A model generated the notes under the pieces. That model saw only the letters and a program-made list of their open reading frames with translations, ran no database searches and was not told the DNA's origin. Of a stretch of DNA of 64,000 nt, positions 35,205 through 44,228 are shown piece by piece. The position numbers were made by a program, and so were the translations under genes. This DNA comes from an uncultured Eubacteriales bacterium (lineage in GTDB: Bacteria > Bacillota > Clostridia > Oscillospirales > UMGS1783), in assembly GCA_934456365.1 (NCBI GenBank), contig CAKSHC010000001.1, positions 186,001 to 250,000 of the forward strand, read 5' to 3'. Position 1 is the first letter of the stretch; each line of letters begins with the position of its first letter.

Positions 35205-37727
35205 TCATCCTTTCGCGGAATACCAATCTTCTCCCACTCCGATATCCACCTTCAGCGGGATTCCTTTTCCTCCGGCCTGTTCCATCTCTTCCTGCAGAAT
35301 GCGCGACGCCGCATCCACTTCATCTTTGGGACACTCCAGGATCAGTTCGTCGTGGACCTGCAGAATAATCCTTGCGCGGCACCCCTCTTCCCGCAGCCGC
35401 TGCGCCACGCGCACCATCGCGATCTTCAGCAGATCGGCCGCCGTGCCCTGAATGGGGGTGTTGCGCGCCACCCGTTCGCCGAATGCGCGCACATTGTGGT
35501 TTTGCACCGCAAGCTCCGGAATGTAGCGCCGCCGCCCGAAAAGGGTGGTCACATATCCGTTGGCCCGCGCTTTCAGCACGGTTTCGTCCAGGTACTCCTT
35601 GATGCCATGATAGGTCGCGAAATAATTCTCAATATACTGCTTCGCTTCCTTGCGGGAAACATGAATATCCGCCGCCAGAGAAAAATCGGAAATACCGTAA
35701 ACAATGCCGAAATTCACAGCCTTGGCCCGCGACCGCATCTCCGGGGTAACCAAATCGATGGGGACCCCGAACACCTCGGAAGCCGTTTTCGTATGGACAT
35801 CCACCCCGTCGCGGAAGCCGGAAAGCATTTTTTCGTCCTGAGAAAGAAAAGCCAGAACCCGCAGCTCGATCTGAGAATAGTCCGCGTCGATCAGCACGCA
35901 GCCGGGAGCCGCCGTGAAAAGCTTTCGCAGCTGCCGGCCCAGCGGCTGCCTTACCGGAATATTCTGCAGATTGGGCTCGCTCGAAGAAATTCGCCCGGTC
36001 TGCGTGATCGTTTGATGGAAAATGGAATGAATGCGCCCCGTTTCATCGATCTGATCCACAAATCCGGCCACATAGGTGGAATTCAGCTTGGTTAAGCGGC
36101 GATATTCCAAAATCAGATCCACAATTTCATGATAGCCGCGCAGCTTTTCCAAAACCTCGGCATTGGTGGAATAGCCGGTTTTCGTTTTGGCGTAAACAGG
36201 AAGTCCTAAATCGTCAAAAAGCACCTCTCCGAGCTGTTTGGGCGACTGAATATTGAATTCTCTCCCCGCACAGAAGTAGATGGAGGCGGTCAGCTCCCGG
36301 ATGCGCGCGTCCAGCGTTTGTCCGAACTCCAAAAGCCGCTGCTTGTCCAGGCAGAACCCGTCGTGCTCCATTTGCGCCAGCACCGCGGTCAGCGGCTGTT
36401 CCACCTCGGTGTAAAGCGAAAGCATTCCGCCGTCGCGCAGCGCCTGAGTCATCTTCTCTCTTGCCGCAAGGAAAAAGGATACGGCCGAGATCTCTCCGTC
36501 GGTTGTCACATTCAGCTGCTCCCGCAAAATCGCGTCCACAGAATAATGCGACATGGAAGGATTGAGCACATAAGCCGCTACCTTCAGATCAAAATCGATT
36601 CCTTTCGCTTCCAGGCCCCGATCCAGGAGCTTTCGCAAAAAGGGCTTGGAGCCAAAGGTCGTTTTACTCGGCTTTTCCCGACCAAACAGGGCACAAAGGA
36701 ATGCGTCGTCCGGATGGGTGCGGTAAAGCGTCCCGCCGACGAAAAGAATCAGATCCTCGTCCTGCGGCAAAAAAGCGATCGGCTCGTCCTCCCGGATCCG
36801 GGAAAGAAGCTCGGCAGGCGGGATATCCGTTATCTCCACGCTTTCCCCGATCGCCTGCTTTTGCGGCGAGAGGTTCAAACGCTCCAAAAAATTCGTAAAT
36901 TCCAGACGTTCCAGAAGCGAATAAAGAGCTGCCTCATCCGGCTCGACAAGACGCAGATCATCCAAAGAGCAGGTCAGCTCCATATCCGTCCGAATGGTCA
37001 CCAGCCGCCGGGAAAGATAGGCGCTTTCCTTCCCTTCTTCCAGCTTCTTTCGGGTGCCGGGCTTGATGGAAGGAGCACCCAGATGCGCATAAACCCCATC
37101 GAGGGTTTCAAAGGCCGACAAAAGCGCTACCGCGCCCTTTTCTCCAATTCCGGGAACCCCGGGCACATTGTCGGAGGAATCGCCCATAATCGCCTTCAGA
37201 TCGATCACCTGCTCCGGAGAAACGCCCAGCTTTTCCCGCACCGTCTGCGCATCGTAAACCACGCTTTCGCTTCCCGATCGCGAAGGGACGGACAATAAAA
37301 CGCGGGTATGCCCGTCGATCAGCTGCAGGCTGTCTTTATCTCCTGTCACGATCACGCACTCAACATCGGAAAATTTGTGCGTGAGAGAGCCGATGATGTC
37401 GTCACCCTCAAAGCCGGGCTGCTCGATCCGATGAATGCGCAGAGCATCCAGAAGTTCCTTTGCCACCGCAATCTGTGACACAAGCTCCGGCGCGGGCGGT
37501 TTGCGCTGCGCTTTATATCCATCGTAGAGCTCGTGACGGAAGGTTTTTGCCTTCACATCAAAAGCCGCCACAATACAATCCGGCTTTTCCTGCGCGATCA
37601 ATTTCAGAAGAATATTGAGAAAACCATACACGGCTCCCGAGGGCTCACCGGATCGGGTGGTCAGCGGCGGCATGCCATAGAAAGCGCGGTTGAGTATGCT
37701 GTTGGAGTCCAAAATCATCAGCTTCAT
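35205..37727 (-). CDS. polA: DNA polymerase I
   Basis: 840 residues: an N-terminal 5'-3' exonuclease/FEN domain (to about 290; DVKAKTFRHELYDGYKAQR), a middle 3'-5' exonuclease fold, and a C-terminal polymerase domain with DYSQIELR (motif A), the RRSRAKAVNFGIVYG-like motif B and QVHDELILE (motif C). The middle domain lacks the Asp-x-Glu of motif Exo I, so proofreading is probably lost, as in many Firmicutes. It fills gaps in repair and removes Okazaki primers. Confidence 0.96.
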   Translation of the reverse strand: MKLMILDSNSILNRAFYGMPPLTTRSGEPSGAVYGFLNILLKLIAQEKPDCIVAAFDVKAKTFRHELYDGYKAQRKPPAPELVSQIAVAKELLDALRIHRIEQPGFEGDDIIGSLTHKFSDVECVIVTGDKDSLQLIDGHTRVLLSVPSRSGSESVVYDAQTVREKLGVSPEQVIDLKAIMGDSSDNVPGVPGIGEKGAVALLSAFETLDGVYAHLGAPSIKPGTRKKLEEGKESAYLSRRLVTIRTDMELTCSLDDLRLVEPDEAALYSLLERLEFTNFLERLNLSPQKQAIGESVEITDIPPAELLSRIREDEPIAFLPQDEDLILFVGGTLYRTHPDDAFLCALFGREKPSKTTFGSKPFLRKLLDRGLEAKGIDFDLKVAAYVLNPSMSHYSVDAILREQLNVTTDGEISAVSFFLAAREKMTQALRDGGMLSLYTEVEQPLTAVLAQMEHDGFCLDKQRLLEFGQTLDARIRELTASIYFCAGREFNIQSPKQLGEVLFDDLGLPVYAKTKTGYSTNAEVLEKLRGYHEIVDLILEYRRLTKLNSTYVAGFVDQIDETGRIHSIFHQTITQTGRISSSEPNLQNIPVRQPLGRQLRKLFTAAPGCVLIDADYSQIELRVLAFLSQDEKMLSGFRDGVDVHTKTASEVFGVPIDLVTPEMRSRAKAVNFGIVYGISDFSLAADIHVSRKEAKQYIENYFATYHGIKEYLDETVLKARANGYVTTLFGRRRYIPELAVQNHNVRAFGERVARNTPIQGTAADLLKIAMVRVAQRLREEGCRARIILQVHDELILECPKDEVDAASRILQEEMEQAGGKGIPLKVDIGVGEDWYSAKG

Positions 37728-37772
37728 GGCGACTCTCCATCTTTTTTGATATTTTATATTATATCTTTTTGG

Positions 37773-37801
37773 ATTATATCATTTTGGCCTTTTCCTTTCA
37801 A
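37773..37801 (-). promoter_or_regulatory. Sigma-A promoter for polA
   Basis: On the minus strand: TTGAAA (37801-37796), a 17-base spacer and perfect TATAAT (37778-37773). Confidence 0.85.
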
Positions 37802-37869
37802 GACGATCCGGTAAATTTATCCGTGCTCAAAATTTGTGTAACTTTTTTGAAACTATTTCGAAATAATTC

Positions 37870-37898
37870 TTTTCAATTCGACGAATTTAGTGTATAAT
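37870..37898 (+). promoter_or_regulatory. Promoter for the rlmB-type gene
   Basis: TTTTCA (37870-37875), a 17-base spacer and perfect TATAAT (37893-37898), about 32 bases before the start codon. The -35 is weak. Confidence 0.65.
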
Positions 37899-37929
37899 CT
37901 ATTCGGTAACTCTATGCGAGGTGTTTCTT

Positions 37930-38703
37930 ATGCAATCGGATCATCGCTGCGTAATGGGCATCAATCCCGTGGCCGAGCTGCTTCGCAGCGGCAACCCGGT
38001 GGATCGCCTTTATGTTTCTCAAAATCGTTCTTCTTCTCAAACAGCCCGGCTGGCAGAAAAAGCCCGCGCAGCCGGGATACCGGTTCTTTTCGTGGATTCC
38101 CAGAAGCTCGACGCTTTGACCGACAAGGGAGTGCATCAGGGTATAGTCGCTCTGTGTGCGCAGAAAGCCTACTGCTCGGTTTCCGATATTTTGGATTATG
38201 CAGCCGAGCGGAAGGAAAAGCCTTTTGTCGTGATTCTGGACGGCATCAAAGATCCGCATAATTTCGGAGCCATCATCCGAAGCGCGGAAGGAGCCGGGGC
38301 TCACGGGATTATCATCCCCAAGCGGGGCGCCGCTCCTCTTTCGGAAACAACGGCAAAAACCTCGGCCGGTGCGCTGGAGTATATGCGCATTGCCCGTGTT
38401 CCCAATCTGGTGGCCGCCGTAGAAGAGCTCAAAAAATCCGGTCTTTGGATCTATGGATCCTCCGACCATGCGTCGGTTCCCTATACACAGGAATCTTATA
38501 CCGGAGCCGTTGGCCTGGTGATCGGCGACGAAGGATTCGGCATCAGCCGTCTGCTTCTGGAAAAATGCGATTACCGCATCCGCATTCCCATGGCCGGGCA
38601 GGTAAATTCTCTCAATGCATCCGTCGCCGCCGGTGTGTTGCTTTATGAAGTTGTCCGTCAGCGCGGCGAAACGAACTTGAACGGAGGAAAGATCCATGGC
38701 TGA
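37930..38703 (+). CDS. rlmB: TrmH/RlmB family rRNA 2'-O-methyltransferase
   Basis: 257 residues of the SPOUT class: an N-terminal substrate-binding domain, then VILDGIKDPHNFGAIIRSAEGAGAHG, GLVIGDEGFGISRL and IPMAGQVNSLNASVAAGVLLYE, the three knot motifs of RlmB. It methylates 23S rRNA G2251-type positions. ATG 37930 has GAGG eight bases upstream; a GTG at 37921 is also possible. The 3' end overlaps the next gene by eight bases. Confidence 0.92.
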   Translation: MQSDHRCVMGINPVAELLRSGNPVDRLYVSQNRSSSQTARLAEKARAAGIPVLFVDSQKLDALTDKGVHQGIVALCAQKAYCSVSDILDYAAERKEKPFVVILDGIKDPHNFGAIIRSAEGAGAHGIIIPKRGAAPLSETTAKTSAGALEYMRIARVPNLVAAVEELKKSGLWIYGSSDHASVPYTQESYTGAVGLVIGDEGFGISRLLLEKCDYRIRIPMAGQVNSLNASVAAGVLLYEVVRQRGETNLNGGKIHG

Positions 38704-41239
38704 ACACGATTTCCTTGATTCCATTCTAAACGATCTTTGGGACGGTTCTTCCGCCACATCCAAAGAGCCTTCCGGCCAATTCAATACCGATGATTTCCAG
38801 CTCGATGATATTCTAAAGGAATTCGGGATCACCCCCGAGCCTCCCAAGGCGGCGCAGCCCGCTCATTCGAGCTTTGGCGATGATATTCTGACTCCCCGCA
38901 CTCACCACAAAGCGGCGCACTCCGAACCCAAATCCAAAGCCGAGCCGGAAAAGGCTGCTACACCGGCCGCACCGGTCCCTGCCGCGCCTGTGGAAAGCAA
39001 GCCCGCACCCATTGCGGCACAGGAGCCTCCTAAATCGGCTGAATCCTTGAAGCCGGCTGAACCGCAGGCAAAGCCGCAGCGCCGCGAGCCGCTGATCCAT
39101 ACCGACGAAGGAAAGGAATTCGTGAAAAACCTCTTCGCCGGAGCCGCGCCCGCCGCGCCGAAAAAACCGGAAAATTCCGGAGAAACCGTCGTCCACAATC
39201 CCGTGCGCCCCATCAAGCGCATTCTGGACGAGCGCGAAGAAGAAAATTATAAAATGCGCAGCGGCTACATCGATCTCAACGCCATCCGCGCCGCCACAGC
39301 CGCCCGCGATCCGCATCCTGCCGATGCCGATCAGGCGCAGCCGCATAAGTATGTCGGCATGAACACCGAGCAGCGCAACCTCATGGGAAAAATCGGAGAT
39401 TTCTTCCGCTCCGACGCGACCTTCCAGTTCGACACCTCCTCGGTCAACGACCTGGAAAAATCGGCCGCCAAAACCAAGCGTCAGGCCCCGGCTGCCAATA
39501 AGGTCAACGACGATGATTTCAAAATCGCCGAAAACGTGCCGGACATCTACGAGAAAGACGATATTCCCCGCGTGGACCGCGAGCTTCTTTACCAGGTGAA
39601 CATCGCCGGAATCAAAACCGTTGTTTCCGCGATCCTCTCCCTGCCGCTCGCCCTGCTCAACCTCTTCCCTGCCCTGATCCAAGCCGTTTTCCCGGCGCTT
39701 TCTCTTCAGAACCCCGTCAACCATGCCATCGCCAATCTCTTTTTCCTGGGCATCGTTGCGCTGCTGAACTATAATATCATCGGAAAGGGCATCGCCGGGC
39801 TCTTCCGCCTACGCCCGACCGGATCCACCCCGGCCGCCATTGCCATGCTGGCCTGCATCGCGCAAACGGTCACCGTTCTGATCACCGGCGCGGCAGCGCA
39901 GAACCTCTATTGCGCAATCGCTTCGGCGTCCGTTGTCGGCGTTCTTTTCGGAAAGTATCTTTATTATAAGAACGTTTATAAAAACTTTGAGATTCTGGCG
40001 TTTGATACCCCGAAAACGGCCTGCGTCAACATCGCCGGTGGCTATTCCCTCAAAGAGCTCTACAGCGACAAGGAGAAAATCAGCGCCTGCCGTGATGTGG
40101 ATCTGATCACCCGGTTCCTGAGCAATTCTTTCGATTATAATTTCGCGGACCGCACTTCGCGCGTCAGCATTCTGGCCGCCATTCTGCTGGCCGCCATCGG
40201 CGTTCTGGCCGGTTTTCTTCTGCACAGAAGCGAATCCGTTGTCACCCTGATTGCAGTCGCGGCCTGCGCTATTACCCCGCTTTGCTACGATTTTGCCTAT
40301 GCCTGCCCAATGCTGACCATTTCCAATAAGATCCGCAAAAACGGCAGCGCCGTTGTCAGCTACACCCGCGCCAGTGAATTTGCCAAAACCTCCACCATGG
40401 TGCTGGCCGACAGCGACCTCTTCAAGCCGGAGCAGATCATCGTTCATTCGATGAAGATCAACGGGAACGACCGCATCAACGATGTCATCATCAACTGCGC
40501 CTCGCTTCTCCACGAAAGCGGAAGCCCGGTTGCTGGAGCCTTTATGAACATCCTCGATAATAAGGCGGAAATGCTTCTCCCCGTCTACAACTTCGACTGG
40601 ATCCCAGAAAAGGGCTTCTCCGGCTACATCAACAACGTCAAATACTTCGTGGGCAACAGCCGCTATCTCGCCGATTGCGGGATCAAGCTGCCCACCATCG
40701 ATCTGGAAGAGAAGTATAAGCGCTCCGGCCGCCAGGTTATCATGTTTGCTGACAGCTCCAAGCTCCTTGCCGTTTTCTCCATTTCCTACTGCCGCGACGA
40801 GTTGATCTTCCGCAATCTCCATAAGATCAATCTTGGCGACCTGAATCTTCTGATTCTCACGCGCGACAGCAACATTACCCCGGAGCTGATGTCGGAAATT
40901 TATGAAATGCCGGCGTCCAACTTCACCATCGCATCCAAGAGCGAATTTGAACGCCTGTACTTCAAAGGCAGCACCAAGCCCAAGCACCCGGCCGGGATCT
41001 ATTCCATCACGGGCGCGTCCGGCATCACCAGCGCGCTTGCCCGCTGCCGTCGGATGATCGGCATGCTTCGCGCTTCGGTCGCCATCCGCACGCTTGCCAT
41101 TTCCTGCGGAGCGCTACTCTTCCTTCTTTTCTCCATCCTCAGCCCGAATATCGCGGCAACCTTCCAACCGGGTCAGATGGCGCTCTTCCATTTACTCTGG
41201 TTTATCCCAACCCTGTTTGTTTCCCTTTTTGCCGGCTGA
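38696..41239 (+). CDS. Large membrane protein resembling a catalytically dead P1B-type ATPase
   Basis: 847 residues, unrecognised by name. Residues 1-295 are Pro/Ala/Glu-rich and probably disordered, with short acidic motifs DDFQLDDILKEFG and GYIDLNAIRA. From 303 on, eight membrane segments group as four (303-424), two (488-540) and two (793-847), the P1B-ATPase topology. The soluble domain 545-790 keeps nucleotide-domain-like features: IPEKGFSGYI at 636-645 and VGNSRYL at 652-658. The catalytic motifs are gone: DKTGT reads DSDLF from Asp572, HP reads SP at 610-611, GDGxND is absent, and the 60-residue loop in the actuator position has no TGE. I infer a pseudo-ATPase. It overlaps the rlmB-type gene and shares its promoter. 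Confidence 0.75.
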   Translation: MAEHDFLDSILNDLWDGSSATSKEPSGQFNTDDFQLDDILKEFGITPEPPKAAQPAHSSFGDDILTPRTHHKAAHSEPKSKAEPEKAATPAAPVPAAPVESKPAPIAAQEPPKSAESLKPAEPQAKPQRREPLIHTDEGKEFVKNLFAGAAPAAPKKPENSGETVVHNPVRPIKRILDEREEENYKMRSGYIDLNAIRAATAARDPHPADADQAQPHKYVGMNTEQRNLMGKIGDFFRSDATFQFDTSSVNDLEKSAAKTKRQAPAANKVNDDDFKIAENVPDIYEKDDIPRVDRELLYQVNIAGIKTVVSAILSLPLALLNLFPALIQAVFPALSLQNPVNHAIANLFFLGIVALLNYNIIGKGIAGLFRLRPTGSTPAAIAMLACIAQTVTVLITGAAAQNLYCAIASASVVGVLFGKYLYYKNVYKNFEILAFDTPKTACVNIAGGYSLKELYSDKEKISACRDVDLITRFLSNSFDYNFADRTSRVSILAAILLAAIGVLAGFLLHRSESVVTLIAVAACAITPLCYDFAYACPMLTISNKIRKNGSAVVSYTRASEFAKTSTMVLADSDLFKPEQIIVHSMKINGNDRINDVIINCASLLHESGSPVAGAFMNILDNKAEMLLPVYNFDWIPEKGFSGYINNVKYFVGNSRYLADCGIKLPTIDLEEKYKRSGRQVIMFADSSKLLAVFSISYCRDELIFRNLHKINLGDLNLLILTRDSNITPELMSEIYEMPASNFTIASKSEFERLYFKGSTKPKHPAGIYSITGASGITSALARCRRMIGMLRASVAIRTLAISCGALLFLLFSILSPNIAATFQPGQMALFHLLWFIPTLFVSLFAG

Positions 41240-41244
41240 ATTTC

Positions 41245-41278
41245 GCGGGAGCGTGTGAAAACACGCTCCCGCTTTTTT
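41245..41278 (+). terminator. Intrinsic terminator after the pseudo-ATPase gene
   Basis: Perfect arms GCGGGAGCGTGT and ACACGCTCCCGC with a GAAA loop, then six T. It separates the rlmB unit from the sporulation operon that follows. Confidence 0.93.
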
Positions 41279-41279
41279 C

Positions 41280-41306
41280 ACCGAAAAGCCCCCTCCTCAT
41301 AGACTA
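41280..41306 (+). promoter_or_regulatory. Sigma-K promoter for spoVFAB
   Basis: AC at 41280-41281, a 16-base spacer and CATAGACTA at 41298-41306, an exact match to the sigma-K consensus AC-N16-CATANNNTA. spoVF is a late mother-cell, sigma-K operon in Bacillus, so position and function agree. AAAGGAGG and the spoVFA ATG follow. Confidence 0.85.
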
Positions 41307-41328
41307 TATTATGTAAAGGAGGGGTGCC

Positions 41329-42183
41329 ATGAACGTTCGTTCGATTTGCCTTCTCGGCGGCGACCTGCGGCAGGCCTACTTAGCCTCTCAGCTCGCCGCC
41401 GATGGCTGCTCTGTTAAAATTCATGCTCTCGATCCGCCCGATTTTCTTTTCCCGGAAACGGTTGTCTTTGCCAATGATCTGGAAACCGCGCTCAATCAGG
41501 TCGATCTGTGCATTCTCGGGCTTCCCGCCACCCGCGACGGAAAAAACCTTTGGGCGCCAACCGCGCAAAGCCCGATTTCCCTTGCGGCAATCGCCGAAAC
41601 GATCGATGCTCAAACCGATCTGTGCGGCGGGCTCATTTCTTCCGACGTCGCGAAGGTCTTCCCCGACCGCGTCCTTTTTGATTATGCCGCGGCCCCGGCC
41701 TTCGCTCGCCGCAACGCGCATCTCACAGCAGAGGGAGCGCTCTTCTATCTGATCCGCGCGATCCCCAAAGCGCTTTCCGAAAGCCATATCGCCGTCACCG
41801 GCTACGGCGCCGTCGCCCGTTCGCTGACTCGCCTGCTCTTGCGCTGCGGCTGCTCGGTCAGCGTGTTTGCCCGAAAAAAAGAAGCGCAGAAAACAGCGGA
41901 TTCCGACGGCGCCCGCGGTTACGATCTGACCACGATCCCCATTCTGATCGATCGCTTCGACGCGTTGATCAACACCGTTCCCGCCCCGATCATCGATCCA
42001 TGCCTTCCGATCGCCTATCCGAAGCTCTACTGTCTGGAGCTGGCCTCCAGCCCCGGAGGGTTCGGCCCGGAAAGCCCTGCGGAAAATGCGCCCGGCATCC
42101 CCGGAAAATTTTCGCCGGAAAGTGCGGCGGCCGTGATCCGCGATATTCTCTATGACCATTGGAAGGAGGGGTTTTATGAATGA
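41329..42183 (+). CDS. spoVFA: Dipicolinate synthase subunit A
   Basis: 284 residues: an N-terminal Rossmann-like ICLLGGDLRQAYLASQLAADG, then an NAD(P)-binding domain with VTGYGAVARSLTRLLLRCG. SpoVFA with SpoVFB makes dipicolinic acid, the major spore-core solute, from a lysine-pathway intermediate in the mother cell. It is expressed from the sigma-K promoter and ends with an eight-base overlap with spoVFB. Confidence 0.94.
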   Translation: MNVRSICLLGGDLRQAYLASQLAADGCSVKIHALDPPDFLFPETVVFANDLETALNQVDLCILGLPATRDGKNLWAPTAQSPISLAAIAETIDAQTDLCGGLISSDVAKVFPDRVLFDYAAAPAFARRNAHLTAEGALFYLIRAIPKALSESHIAVTGYGAVARSLTRLLLRCGCSVSVFARKKEAQKTADSDGARGYDLTTIPILIDRFDALINTVPAPIIDPCLPIAYPKLYCLELASSPGGFGPESPAENAPGIPGKFSPESAAAVIRDILYDHWKEGFYE

Positions 42184-42751
42184 TCCGATCACCGTCGGAT
42201 TTGCCATGTGTGGTTCCTTCTGCACCTTTTCCCGCGTTCTCCCGCAGATTTCCCATCTTCGGCAAGCCGGCTACCGTGTTCTTCCCATCATGTCGCCCAA
42301 CGCCTATACCACATCCTCCCGCTTCGGCACAGCCGAAGCGCATCGCCAAAAAATGGAGGAACTAAGCGGAAATCCCGTATGGCACACCATCGCCGAGGTC
42401 GAACCGATCGGCCCGAAAAAACTGCTGGATATCCTTGTGATCGCCCCCTGCACCGGCAACACACTCGGAAAGCTTGCCTGCGGCATCTACGATACCAGCG
42501 TCACCCTTTCGGCGAAGTCGCACCTGCGCAACAACCGCCCGCTTGTCATCGCCGTTTCTACAAACGACGGGCTGGCCGCAAGCGCCAAAAACATCGGCGC
42601 CCTGCAAAACTACAAAAATGTCTTTTTCGTCCCCTACCGGCAGGATGATCCCATCAAAAAACCCACCTCATTGGTCGCCGATATGGATCGCATCACCGAT
42701 ACCGTTGCCGCCGCCCTGGAAGGCCGGCAAATCCAGCCCGTTCTGCTTTAA
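42176..42751 (+). CDS. spoVFB: Dipicolinate synthase subunit B
   Basis: 191 residues, a flavoprotein-fold protein of the same superfamily as phosphopantothenoylcysteine decarboxylase. It shows VGFAMCGSFCTFSRV at the N terminus and APCTGNTLGKLACGIYDTSVTL in the middle. The start at 42176 is chosen because GGAGGGG lies immediately upstream within spoVFA. It partners SpoVFA. Confidence 0.94.
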   Translation: MNDPITVGFAMCGSFCTFSRVLPQISHLRQAGYRVLPIMSPNAYTTSSRFGTAEAHRQKMEELSGNPVWHTIAEVEPIGPKKLLDILVIAPCTGNTLGKLACGIYDTSVTLSAKSHLRNNRPLVIAVSTNDGLAASAKNIGALQNYKNVFFVPYRQDDPIKKPTSLVADMDRITDTVAAALEGRQIQPVLL

Positions 42752-42757
42752 CCGCCC

Positions 42758-42786
42758 TTGCGGCGGTACATAGTTTATGCTATACT
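42758..42786 (+). promoter_or_regulatory. Promoter after spoVFB for the unknown gene
   Basis: TTGCGG (42758-42763), a 17-base spacer and TATACT (42781-42786). A short inverted repeat ACCGCC/GGCGGT (42751-42767) overlaps the -35. Confidence 0.65.
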
Positions 42787-42805
42787 GGCGATGGAGGAAT
42801 TGAAA

Positions 42806-43390
42806 ATGATTGAAGAAACCAGAAAGAAGTTTCAAGAAGAAAAAAGCACGCGATCCCCGGCCGACCTTCTTCCCGCGATCCCCGGCTTAAGCGATTCGCA
42901 CCCCTATTCCCGGCAGCAAAAAGCCGCCCCTCTTCTTCTGCAGGAGGGCCGCCTTGTTATGGCCTGTGTAAGCGAAGCGGATGAAGATATCTTTGAACCG
43001 GGCGAGAGCATCTGCCGCTGCGCCGCCGTGGTCAGTCCGGATCCTTTTTTTGACGATCTTCCCAATCTTTTGGCTGAAATCGCCGTCACCGTTTCCTGCA
43101 TCCGGGATAATCCGCAGCTGCCGGAAGAATATCAGGCCCTTCTCCCCTTGCTGAACGGCGAGGCGGACAAGCCCTTTTTCCATCCGATCCCCCGGGACAT
43201 CACCTATCAAAAAGAAGCTTTTCTGACCACCATCTACCTCTATCGCCCGCACCTTCCCATTCCCCTCCTCTACCGCGGCTTCTTTCCCGTGCTGATCTGC
43301 CCGGAAAAAACGCCCTGTGCAATGGTTCTTCCCGCCCATTTTTGGGATGATGAGCTGAAGGCCGCCTGGCTGGAAGAGCATAAAAGCTGA
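42806..43390 (+). CDS. Hypothetical protein, 194 residues
   Basis: I do not recognise this protein. It is soluble, acidic and Pro-rich, with no signal, membrane segment or obvious catalytic motif. ATG 42806 has GGAGGA eight bases upstream; two upstream in-frame Met are possible, but they precede the ribosome site. It lies 54 bases after spoVFB behind its own sigma-A-like promoter and ends at a strong bidirectional terminator. A link to sporulation is only positional. Confidence 0.7.
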   Translation: MIEETRKKFQEEKSTRSPADLLPAIPGLSDSHPYSRQQKAAPLLLQEGRLVMACVSEADEDIFEPGESICRCAAVVSPDPFFDDLPNLLAEIAVTVSCIRDNPQLPEEYQALLPLLNGEADKPFFHPIPRDITYQKEAFLTTIYLYRPHLPIPLLYRGFFPVLICPEKTPCAMVLPAHFWDDELKAAWLEEHKS

Positions 43391-43400
43391 AAAATCACGC

Positions 43401-43434
43401 AAAAATACCCTGCCGTATGGCAGGGTATTTTTTT
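43401..43434. terminator. Bidirectional terminator between the unknown gene and the SGNH lipoprotein gene
   Basis: Perfect 14-base arms AAAAATACCCTGCC and GGCAGGGTATTTTT around a GTAT loop. Confidence 0.93.
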
Positions 43435-43451
43435 CGGTGCGCGTTCATTTT

Positions 43452-44198
43452 TTACTTTTCGATTGTGCTTTTGAAAAATTCCTCAAAGATCGGGGTCAGC
43501 CATTCTTTGTATCCGAGCTCGTTGGGGTGGACGCTGTCCGCCATATAGTGCTTCAAAAAAGCGGTTCTGTCTTCCTCCGACATCGCCATAAGCTCTTCGT
43601 TGTTCCAAAGATCAAGAAGCTCAATTCCCCATTTCTCCTTGATCAGGAGCATCTTGGCCGCCATCTTCTTATAAGGAGAAGACCAGTAGCGAGGAGCGGT
43701 GTAGAAAGCGATCGGGCAATCAAAGCGCTCTTTCGCATAGGCGATCACATATTCGATCGCCCCGCAGACCGTCTGGGTGTCAAAGGAATCGATATCAAAC
43801 GAGTCGCTGATATCCCCGATCGGCAGCTGCTGCGTGGCGTCGTTTGTTGAAAGCTGACAGATAAAGTAATCGCACTTCTGATCAGCAGGGATCTTTTTCA
43901 GTCTTGCGATATAGGATTCATCGTCCTTATCGACAAGAGTCGTTCCCGAAACGGCATATTTCGCGCAGATACAATGGGTGCTCTCCTCAAGATAATCCGC
44001 CATCGAAATACCGTTGTTGGCATAGCCATATGTCAACGAAGACCCGACCCACACAATCGTCTTCCCCTCCAGAGAAACCTCACGCCAGCTGTCCGACGGA
44101 GTGCTTGACTCATCAGACGGCACAGCAGGCCGGGCACAGGCGCAAAGCCCGAGCGATAAAACCGCCAAAATCAGGATAGAAAGCAATCGTTTTTTCAT
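43452..44198 (-). CDS. SGNH/GDSL-family hydrolase lipoprotein
   Basis: 248 residues. The signal peptide ends in a lipobox-like LCAC with Cys21 as the likely lipidated residue. The mature part has SGNH motifs: GSSLTYG with Ser54 (block I), a Gly/Asn region (QLSTNDATQQ), and DSVHPNELG (block V, Asp and His). This suggests an extracellular, membrane-anchored esterase or lipase, perhaps acting on an acetylated glycan. It is the last gene of the ferredoxin-flavoprotein operon. Confidence 0.88.
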   Translation of the reverse strand: MKKRLLSILILAVLSLGLCACARPAVPSDESSTPSDSWREVSLEGKTIVWVGSSLTYGYANNGISMADYLEESTHCICAKYAVSGTTLVDKDDESYIARLKKIPADQKCDYFICQLSTNDATQQLPIGDISDSFDIDSFDTQTVCGAIEYVIAYAKERFDCPIAFYTAPRYWSSPYKKMAAKMLLIKEKWGIELLDLWNNEELMAMSEEDRTAFLKHYMADSVHPNELGYKEWLTPIFEEFFKSTIEK

Positions 44199-44228
44199 GA
44201 TCCGTATCCTTCCCGTTTTTCCGAAAAA

